DNA of 10,242 nt. Source: Acidobacteriaceae bacterium (GTDB lineage Bacteria; Acidobacteriota; Terriglobia; Terriglobales; Acidobacteriaceae). Position numbers and translations under genes: made by a program. Positions 5,679-10,242 of this stretch are shown one piece after another. Location: NCBI GenBank assembly GCA_003140655.1, contig PLKR01000473.1, forward strand, positions 11,721 through 21,962, read 5' to 3'. How positions within the stretch are numbered: the first letter of the stretch is position 1; each line of letters opens with the position of its first letter. Under the pieces are notes generated by a model that was not told the DNA's origin, did not search any database, and was given only the letters and a program-made list of their open reading frames with translations.

Positions 5679-6449
5679 CTAGCTGCCCTCGATGCGAAAA
5701 GTGCCTGGCGGCGGCCATCCTGGCTGCACGTAGGCGAAGTAGAGCGCATCGAGCTGCGCCCACAGAATGTCGCATTTGTCGCGCAGGGCCTGGATCGCCA
5801 ACTCCTGCTCGGCTCGCGTCTTCGCGTTGTCGAAGACATAATTCACCGCAAACTGCGAATCCTCGGGCGCCTGATAGAGTCTGGCTTCGAAATAGTCAAG
5901 ACCTTCTGAGAGCCAGGGATAATATTGCCGCAACTTCTCGAGGCGCAGGGTGATCAGCTTGGTGGAAAACAATTCCGTCAGCGAGGAAGCGACCGCCTCC
6001 AGCAGCGTCCGGCTGCGAACAATGTTCAAGTATTCGTTGACCGCGAAGCGAGTTGCCGGGAGAATGCCTTGGCCGGCGCGCACCATTTGCGGGTCGAGAC
6101 CCGTGGCCTCCGCCAACTTGACCCAACGCTTGATGCCGCCTTCGCTGGTGGCATCGCCATCGTGATCGACCACGCGCTTGCGCCACGCCCGGCGGAAGAC
6201 TGGGTCAGGACCGCGCGAGAGGATGATCGAATCCTTGATGGGGATGACGCTTTGATAGTAATAGCGGTTCAGCGCCCAGGCCTGCAGTTGTCCGCGAGTG
6301 AGCTTGCCTTCGTGCATCAACAAATGGAAAGGATGCTTGTGATGGTAACGCTCCTCGCCCGTGGCCTGTAACTGCGCGCGCAATTCCTCGAGCGATAGCA
6401 GGTGGGCGGTTTGCGATGTGGTATCGGTTTCTACAGGTCGAACTGCCAT
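5679..6449 (-). CDS. pqqC: PqqC, pyrroloquinoline-quinone synthase
   Basis: 256-residue cofactorless oxidase that performs the final ring closure and eight-electron oxidation to PQQ using O2. Landmarks: RYHHKHPFH (34-42), NRYYYQSVIPIKDSIIL (61-77), DHDG (95-98), FAVNEYLN (135-142), SSLTELF (155-161), YPWLSEG.DYFEARL (177-191) and KCDILW (225-230). Compared from memory with the Klebsiella enzyme, H24, R50, Y53, Q54, K60, D61, H84, Y175, R179 and K214 have counterparts (H36, R62, Y65, Q66, K72, D73, H96, Y186, R190, K225), but the position of H154 is I166. Start: ATG 6449 follows GGAGG by 4 nt and overlaps the end of pqqB by 19 bp, so translation is coupled; ATG 6470 would add seven residues and lacks a ribosome site. 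Length is normal (about 250). Confidence 0.95.
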   Translation of the reverse strand: MAVRPVETDTTSQTAHLLSLEELRAQLQATGEERYHHKHPFHLLMHEGKLTRGQLQAWALNRYYYQSVIPIKDSIILSRGPDPVFRRAWRKRVVDHDGDATSEGGIKRWVKLAEATGLDPQMVRAGQGILPATRFAVNEYLNIVRSRTLLEAVASSLTELFSTKLITLRLEKLRQYYPWLSEGLDYFEARLYQAPEDSQFAVNYVFDNAKTRAEQELAIQALRDKCDILWAQLDALYFAYVQPGWPPPGTFRIEGS

Positions 6450-7360
6450 CCATCCTCCGCGACTTCCCATCCCGCGTCCCGCACCTGGCGATATTGAGGA
6501 CTTGCCCCGTCCAGCATGGGATTGGTGTTGTTGATGTGTAGGAATATTTTACGCGGGCGGCGCACTCCCGCCAACTTGGTGAGCGTGGTCTCGACCGGGA
6601 CGTGGCCCATCTGTCGCGCGGTTTGTCCGGTTTTACCGCCGCCCTGCAAGCGAATGAGTTCGTCGTCGCTCCAGAATGTGCCGTCGAAAAGCAGGACGTC
6701 GCAGGCATCGATTTCCGCAAGCAATGCGTCGTCCACTTGAGGCACAGCCGGCATATAGGCGAATCGCGAGCCGGAATTCGATTGGATGAAGAAACCCAGG
6801 GAAGCTTCGCCCGGAGAAAGTTGCGATTGGCGTTCTACCGTGACATAGGAGGGATAGTGATCGCTCAACGACCACGGGCGGCAGCGAAGACCGGAATCCG
6901 CGCCTTCAGCATCGCACAGAGAAAATTCTTCTCCGGATTTAAAATCGGCCCACTTGGCTTGATCTGGGATACGGTGCAGCATGCCGAACATCGAGTTATC
7001 CTCGCGGAGAATGCGGCGAACCGATGCGGTGGAATGGATGCGAATCGGCTGGAGTTCGCGAAGCAGAAGGAGTCCGAGGACGTGATCGAGATCGGCATTG
7101 GCAAGCGCTACGCCGGCAATGGGTGAATGGCGCATGCCCTGCCGCGGATGCAACTCAGGCGTGGCTTCGATTTGGGCGCGAAGGTCGGGAGAGGCGCCCA
7201 GCAGGAACCACACGACGCAATCCTCGGTGATCGCGAGCTGCGTTTGCGAGCGCGTTTTTCCGTGAAATGTGCCGGCTCTCACGGCGCGACAATTGTGGCA
7301 AGCACAGTTCCACTGTGGAAACGCGCCTCCGGCCGCCGAACCAAGAATCCTTACTTGCAT
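6431..7360 (-). CDS. pqqB: PqqB, metallo-beta-lactamase-fold PQQ biosynthesis protein
   Basis: 309 residues, the normal length. PqqB is reported to act as an iron-dependent hydroxylase on the Glu-Tyr intermediate; older literature proposed a transport role. Seen: family start MQVRILGSAAGGAFPQWNC, structural zinc site C19-x-C21-x2-C24 (CACHNC), and NADLDH (88-93) where classic metallo-hydrolases have HxHxDH, so the first His are replaced as is usual in PqqB. Also DVLLFDGTFWSDDELI and GHVPVE in the C-terminal half. It heads the pqqB-C-D gene run. The start is fixed by family, but the AGGAG before it directly abuts the ATG, an unusually tight spacing that may lower translation or mean this AGGAG is not used. 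No convincing pqqA stands upstream. Confidence 0.95.
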   Translation of the reverse strand: MQVRILGSAAGGAFPQWNCACHNCRAVRAGTFHGKTRSQTQLAITEDCVVWFLLGASPDLRAQIEATPELHPRQGMRHSPIAGVALANADLDHVLGLLLLRELQPIRIHSTASVRRILREDNSMFGMLHRIPDQAKWADFKSGEEFSLCDAEGADSGLRCRPWSLSDHYPSYVTVERQSQLSPGEASLGFFIQSNSGSRFAYMPAVPQVDDALLAEIDACDVLLFDGTFWSDDELIRLQGGGKTGQTARQMGHVPVETTLTKLAGVRRPRKIFLHINNTNPMLDGASPQYRQVRDAGWEVAEDGWQFDL

Positions 7361-7371
7361 CTCCTGTGAGT

Positions 7372-7596
7372 TTACAACCTGGAATTCGTGCCGCAGATAA
7401 TTTCGCGAGAACCCCTGCGGACTATTCGACTGGTTGCCGAGGTTTCGCAGTGAGCGCCGTTCATCGAGCCAGGGAGATAGAAACTTGCAACTTCTCCTTG
7501 ATTTAGGCGCACTAAATGTGAAGGTTCCTGCAACTCCAGAGTGAATTCGCGCCTTTGCTCTGCTTTCTGCTTGTCTTCAAAGCGCTTCCGCTTCAT
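7372..7596 (-). CDS. doubtful small ORF upstream of pqqB, remotely PqqA-like
   Basis: 74-codon frame from ATG 7596 to TAA 7372, ending 11 bp before pqqB, exactly where pqqA usually stands. The N-terminal half is strongly charged (MKRKRFEDKQKAEQRREF). Residues about 24-40 read EPSHLVRLNQGEVASFY, which can be laid over PqqA peptides (KPAFIDLRLGLEVTLY) with Pro and Glu in register. However, the residue four after Glu is Phe and the Tyr comes one later, whereas PqqE needs Glu-x3-Tyr. The frame then continues some 35 residues more, longer than normal PqqA. No Shine-Dalgarno precedes ATG 7596. It may be chance, a degenerate pqqA, or an unrelated small gene. The frame extends further upstream to 7761 without support. 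Confidence 0.2.
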   Translation of the reverse strand: MKRKRFEDKQKAEQRREFTLELQEPSHLVRLNQGEVASFYLPGSMNGAHCETSATSRIVRRGSREIICGTNSRL

Positions 7597-7717
7597 ACTG
7601 AAAACAGCCCGTCTCACGCGGGTTTTGGCCCTCTCCCGCCCTCCCCGAACAGGTCGTTGTGTTTTGCAGGACTCATCACTGCGCGAAGAAGCGAAAACTA
7701 CCAGCCAGTAGCCGGCG
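7597..7717. other. spacer between PilZ gene and pqqB region
   Basis: Together with the doubtful small frame this makes a 357-bp gap (7361-7717) without a secure gene. A promoter for pqqBCD should lie here on the minus strand; I saw no strong -35/-10 pair. No RNA gene was recognised. Confidence 0.3.
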
Positions 7718-7727
7718 CTAGCCCTGG
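7694..7727 (-). terminator. weak terminator candidate after the PilZ gene
   Basis: Minus strand: CCAG, GGC bulge, TAGC, loop GCCG, GCTA, CTGG (7727-7705), followed by CTGGTAGTTTT (T run 7697-7694). The stem is two 4-bp blocks split by a bulge and includes the PilZ stop codon. The T run is short and 7 nt away, so function is uncertain. Confidence 0.25.
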
Positions 7728-8047
7728 CCCGCAGCGGCCGCACAGCGCAACGGATCGACATCCCAAAACGTAGTTCCAGCGGAAAGATTCTCGACTCCGA
7801 CTTCCCCAGCCATTTCGGTTCCCGGCTTGCCGCACCACACGATGCGGAATTGAGCTTTTGTTCCCTCGTACAGAACGTCGACCACGTCTCCTGGCTTCAG
7901 TCGAGCCTCCACGCACTGCAATGTGGCCCCGCGGCCGCTGATAGTGCGCAGGCTGGCGGCTTGAATGAACGGGCGGGAATTGGCGTCCATGCCGTAGATC
8001 TGTACGGGAAGCTCAACGAACACACGTGACTGCTGGCGCCGGTCCAT
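7718..8047 (-). CDS. PilZ-domain protein, putative c-di-GMP receptor
   Basis: 109-residue single-domain cytoplasmic PilZ-like protein, which would sense cyclic di-GMP and act on a partner. The binding signature RxxxR is present as R4-Q-Q-S-R8 near the N terminus. The second motif [D/N]xSxxG appears as T35-I-S37-G-R-G40, so its first residue is Thr instead of Asp/Asn. The KPGDVVDVLYEGTKAQFRIVWCG and EVGVENL segments are the following beta strands typical of acidobacterial members. ATG 8047 is chosen because AAGGAG precedes it by 7 nt on the minus strand; the frame is open to 8152 but those 35 residues (including FETRVETFKEHC) lack a ribosome site. It stands alone, 159 bp after FmdB and 357 bp before pqqB, so a link with PQQ is not evident. 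Confidence 0.88.
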   Translation of the reverse strand: MDRRQQSRVFVELPVQIYGMDANSRPFIQAASLRTISGRGATLQCVEARLKPGDVVDVLYEGTKAQFRIVWCGKPGTEMAGEVGVENLSAGTTFWDVDPLRCAAAAGQG

Positions 8048-8206
8048 GCAATGCTCCTTAAAGGTTTCAACCCGGGTTTCAAATCGGAGTATTAAATCGG
8101 GTTCAAGCATCGTAGGCGGGCGGGATAGGGAAACAAAGGTAACCACAGTCACAGACGAAGTGGTGTCGAAAGTTTGCTCGGTTGGATCAGGGCGAGCGCG
8201 AGGCCG

Positions 8207-8440
8207 CTAATCGAGGTCGCCGAGTGAGCAAGCGCCTGGGCCCCGAGGATCGCCACAAGAGCCGCAACCGCCACTGGTCGCCGCCGCGCCCGCGCCGCCT
8301 TTGGCCGACATGGCGAAGGTACTCAGCTGCGGGCTCAGCTTCTTACTTTCACACTTGGGGCACTTGGCCTTGTCGCGGCCGAAGACCAACGCTTCAAACT
8401 CGTGCTGGCATTCCTGGCAGATGTATTCAAAAATCGGCAT
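8207..8440 (-). CDS. FmdB-family zinc-ribbon protein
   Basis: 77-residue FmdB/CxxC-CxxC-SSSS type regulatory zinc-ribbon protein. It begins MPIFEYICQECQHEFEALV, the family-standard opening, with zinc ligands C8-x2-C11 and C27-x2-C30 (KCPKCESKKL), then the SPQLSTFAMSA segment. Members of this family are small proteins of unclear role, first linked to formamidase/amidase regulation. The Gly-rich tail carries further cysteines C59 and C62 (CGSC) plus C71, a common variation that could bind a second metal. ATG 8440 is preferred because GGGAG lies 8 nt upstream and it gives MPIFEY; ATG 8446 (MAMPIF) is possible. A long in-frame upstream extension to 8692 runs through the divergent hydrolase gene and is not coding. 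Confidence 0.9.
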   Translation of the reverse strand: MPIFEYICQECQHEFEALVFGRDKAKCPKCESKKLSPQLSTFAMSAKGGAGAAATSGGCGSCGDPRGPGACSLGDLD

Positions 8441-8471
8441 GGCCATCACTCCCTTGGACCTGACTACTGCT

Positions 8472-8500
8472 ATTAGAATCAATTCGCGCGAACTTCGCAA
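8472..8500 (-). promoter_or_regulatory. promoter candidate of the FmdB gene
   Basis: Minus strand: TTGCGA (8500-8495, 4 of 6), exactly 17 bp spacer, TCTAAT (8477-8472, 5 of 6). The FmdB ATG at 8440 follows 31 nt later with a good ribosome site. It lies in the 76-bp gap shared with the divergent hydrolase gene. Confidence 0.5.
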
Positions 8501-8516
8501 ATAGGAGCGGTGACGC

Positions 8517-9557
8517 GTGGCACCTTCCAGTTCGAGAGCCGGCTTCGAAGATGACTTGACCGAGAAGCCACCAATATTCGTGCCCTCAGTTTTCCGGCCG
8601 CGTTCCTGGCTGCGAGGCGGGCATACGCAAACTCTCGCGGCTTTTTTTCTCCCGCGCCGAATCGACCTTCCGGCAGCCGAACGGCGGCTCATCGAAGTGG
8701 AGCCCGGCGTCCCCGTGCTCTGCCACTGTCACTGGCAGAAAGACCGGAAAGTGCTGACGCTGATCGTGGTACACGGCCTCGAGGGATCGAGCGAGTCGCA
8801 ATACATGCTGGGAATCGCGCGGAACGGTTTAGCTGCGGGCATGAATGTGATTCGTATGAACCAGCGCAACTGCGGCGGCATGGACCACTGTGCGCCTACG
8901 CTTTACAACTCAAGCCGTTCCGCTGACGTGGCGGCAGTGGCGCGCAACCTCCTTGAGCACGACGGAGTTTCCGGTTTCGTTCTCATTGGCTTTTCCATGG
9001 GCGGTAATCTGGTTCTCAAGCTGGCGGGAGAGTGGGGAAGCGATGGTCCGGGCGAGTTTCGCGGGGTGGCGGCGGTTTGTCCAGCGGTGAACCTTGCGGC
9101 CGGAGCCGACGCGCTGCATGAACCCGCCAATCGGATTTACGAATACTATTTTCTGCTGCAATTGTTCCGGCGGTTCCGCCGCAAGGTGAAGCTGTTTCCG
9201 GCCGACTTCGACGTATCGCGTCTGCGCGGAGTCAAAACCCTGCGGCAATTCGACGAACGTGTCACCGCCTACTATTGCGGTTTCACCGGCGCCGACGACT
9301 ACTACGCCCGCGCCGCTGCCGCCAGCGTTATCGACCGAATCGCGATTCCCACGCTGGTCATTCACGCAGTCAACGATCCGTTCGTTCGCATTTTGCCAGA
9401 GACGCGCCAGGCGCTCCTCTGCAATCGCAACATCACCTACATCGAAACTGAGGACGGCGGACACTGTGCCTTCGTCGGCGAGCGCGATGGCGACTCCACC
9501 TACGATGGCCGCTGGGCGGAGCGCGAAGTCGTGGAGTTTGCGAAGCAGTTTCAGTAG
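8517..9557 (+). CDS. YheT-family alpha/beta hydrolase
   Basis: 346-residue cytosolic serine hydrolase of the YheT/ABHD1-3-like group (esterase or lipase-like, substrate unknown). Family signatures in order: FRPRSWLRGGHTQTL (26-40), HGLEGSSES (86-94) for the oxyanion region, MNQRNCGG (114-121), nucleophile elbow GFSMGGN with S160, acid D287 in HAVNDPF, and H316 in DGGHCAF. All three triad residues are present, so it should be active. The start is GTG 8517, backed by GGAG at 8504-8507 with 9 nt spacing; no in-frame ATG gives a better N terminus. The gene is divergent from FmdB and convergent with the membrane acyltransferase-like gene, and a palindromic repeat begins 3 nt after its stop. Confidence 0.93.
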   Translation: MAPSSSRAGFEDDLTEKPPIFVPSVFRPRSWLRGGHTQTLAAFFLPRRIDLPAAERRLIEVEPGVPVLCHCHWQKDRKVLTLIVVHGLEGSSESQYMLGIARNGLAAGMNVIRMNQRNCGGMDHCAPTLYNSSRSADVAAVARNLLEHDGVSGFVLIGFSMGGNLVLKLAGEWGSDGPGEFRGVAAVCPAVNLAAGADALHEPANRIYEYYFLLQLFRRFRRKVKLFPADFDVSRLRGVKTLRQFDERVTAYYCGFTGADDYYARAAAASVIDRIAIPTLVIHAVNDPFVRILPETRQALLCNRNITYIETEDGGHCAFVGERDGDSTYDGRWAEREVVEFAKQFQ

Positions 9558-9560
9558 CCT

Positions 9561-9584
9561 GTGTGGCGCGGGCACTCCCGCCCG
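9561..9584 (+). repeat. palindromic repeat copy 1, just after the hydrolase stop
   Basis: Starts GTGTGGCGCGGGCACTC (9561-9577), then CC, then GCCCG (9580-9584). Internally CGGGC and GCCCG can pair around a short loop. It matches the reverse complement of copy 2 at 22 of 24 positions. It starts 3 nt after the hydrolase stop codon. Confidence 0.75.
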
Positions 9585-9694
9585 AACAGCCGGCAGCGGA
9601 TGAGTAGCTGAGGGCCAGTGCGGCTGCAAACCCTATGGCTTCGGCCGCTGGCGAGTTCCGAACTAAGGCTTGCAACTTCCTTGTGGTTGGATTT
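9585..9694. other. 110-bp spacer between inverted repeat copies
   Basis: Sequence between the two convergent genes. No gene, promoter or RNA was recognised in it. If the two flanking copies paired with each other, this would be the loop. Confidence 0.4.
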
Positions 9695-9720
9695 CGCGGG
9701 CAAGAGTGCCCGCGCCACAC
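9695..9720 (-). repeat. palindromic repeat copy 2, just after the acyltransferase-like stop
   Basis: Reads CGCGGGC, AAGAGT, GCCCGCG, CCACAC on the plus strand; CGCGGGC/GCCCGCG is a perfect 7-bp hairpin with a 6-nt loop. In reverse complement it shares the 17-base start GTGTGGCGCGGGCACTC with copy 1. It lies 2 nt beyond the stop codon of the minus-strand membrane gene (9723-9725), and both copies therefore sit immediately 3' of their genes. Confidence 0.75.
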
Positions 9721-9722
9721 GG

Positions 9723-10242
9723 TCAGTTTGCGCTCGCTGGACGCCGAAACCACGCTAGAATGTCGGTGCCGTGCCCCTTCATCCGCGTCCGCAGGCAGGC
9801 CAGGATCAGCATGGCGAGGAAGATCGTCAGCAATCCCAAAGATGCGGTGCGGATGTTTTGAACATGTTTGGGCAGGATGGAAACGCGTCCATACACGAAT
9901 TCAAGGTGCACCCAGTAAACCAGCAGCGAAGCCTGTCCCAACTGAATCAGAGGACTGAGGCCCCACTGTCCGGCGCTTCGCTGTCCTGCGCCCCAGCGGC
10001 ACCAACCATAACCCGCCGTCAGAATCACGAGCAGCATACCCACACGGACAAGGAAGAAGTTCGGGCTGGTGTGCCAGTAGTCGTAGACCGCGTAAAGCTG
10101 ATGCGGCTGGGCATCAAGCCAGCGGGAGGCGGCAACGAACAATAAGCCGGCCACGCCCGCCAGAGAAAAAGTCAGAGCCTCGCGTCGTCGGGCCCACTCG
10201 CTCTGCAAAATGAATCCTGCGGCCAAACCAGCGAAGGCGAAG
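9723..10242 (-). CDS. polytopic membrane acyltransferase-like protein, C-terminal part (cut by right edge)
   Basis: C-terminal 172 residues of an inner-membrane protein whose frame is open to the right edge (visible start FAFAGLAAGFILQSEWARR). At least four hydrophobic spans follow: TFSLAGVAGLLFVAASRW, FFLVRVGMLLVILTAGYGW, LIQLGQASLLVYWVHLEFVYG, and SLGLLTIFLAMLILACL, then a basic cytosolic tail (RTRMKGHGTD). The SLLVYWVHLEFVYGR element near the penultimate span and the short loops are typical of the DUF1624/heparan-alpha-glucosaminide N-acetyltransferase-like and related acyltransferase-3 membrane families. The catalytic N-terminal part is outside, so the exact family and substrate are not certain. 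A TTG at 10226 lies in frame but in the middle of a membrane span and is not a believable start. It is convergent with the hydrolase. Confidence 0.8.
   Translation of the reverse strand, partial: FAFAGLAAGFILQSEWARRREALTFSLAGVAGLLFVAASRWLDAQPHQLYAVYDYWHTSPNFFLVRVGMLLVILTAGYGWCRWGAGQRSAGQWGLSPLIQLGQASLLVYWVHLEFVYGRVSILPKHVQNIRTASLGLLTIFLAMLILACLRTRMKGHGTDILAWFRRPASAN

Noticed and set aside
5474..5953. Plus-strand frame of 159 codons over the pqqC end
   Set aside because: It covers the palindrome cluster and the antisense of pqqC; the product is a basic, low-complexity chain with no family resemblance.
8207..8692. 161-codon version of the FmdB frame
   Set aside because: The added 84 codons run through the divergent hydrolase gene and its promoter region. 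The real start MPIFEY at 8440 has a ribosome site and fits the family.

Overview
The window looks like chromosomal DNA of a soil Acidobacteriota member (Terriglobia-like). The evidence is the style of several proteins: a Ser/Thr kinase opening MALISGSKLGPYEIQ, a PilZ protein opening MDRRQQSRVFVELPVQIYG, and an outer-membrane protein with a Pro/Ala/Gln linker. GC-rich coding and intergenic palindromes of the GGGCTAAAGCCC kind also fit. This is recognition from memory, not a search result.

Layout: (1) 1-430, minus: N-terminal part of a Ser/Thr protein kinase that runs off the left edge. (2) 731-1543, plus: exported beta-barrel-like outer-membrane protein with a very good ribosome binding site. 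(3) 1572-2705, minus: pqqE, a radical SAM enzyme. (4) 2706-3063: non-coding, with a G/C hairpin and a tandem imperfect repeat. (5) 3064-4253: two unrelated toxin-antitoxin-like pairs placed back to back, RelE/ParE toxin with its antitoxin on minus (3064-3511) and DUF433 with DUF5615/PIN-like on plus (3671-4253). They share a 159 bp divergent promoter region. (6) 4328-5050, minus: DUF2971-like protein. (7) 5144-7360, minus: pqqD, pqqC and pqqB, with a palindrome-rich repeat cluster between pqqC and pqqD. (8) 7361-7717: spacer holding a doubtful pqqA-like frame. (9) 7718-8047, minus: PilZ protein. (10) 8207-8440, minus: FmdB-type zinc-ribbon protein, divergent from (11) 8517-9557, plus: YheT-family alpha/beta hydrolase. 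(12) 9561-9720: two inverted copies of a palindromic repeat, one behind each of two convergent genes. (13) 9723-10242, minus: C-terminal part of a polytopic membrane acyltransferase-like protein that runs off the right edge.

The core theme is biosynthesis of the redox cofactor PQQ. The order pqqB-pqqC-pqqD...pqqE is conserved on one strand, but pqqE is separated from pqqD by about 2.4 kb holding DUF2971 and the two toxin-antitoxin pairs. No convincing pqqA precursor gene is visible. The most interesting points are this split operon, the uncertain PqqA substrate, an apparent substitution at an active-site histidine of PqqC, the divergent double toxin-antitoxin locus, and three kinds of intergenic palindromic repeats. 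No wholly new enzymatic system could be supported from the sequence alone.
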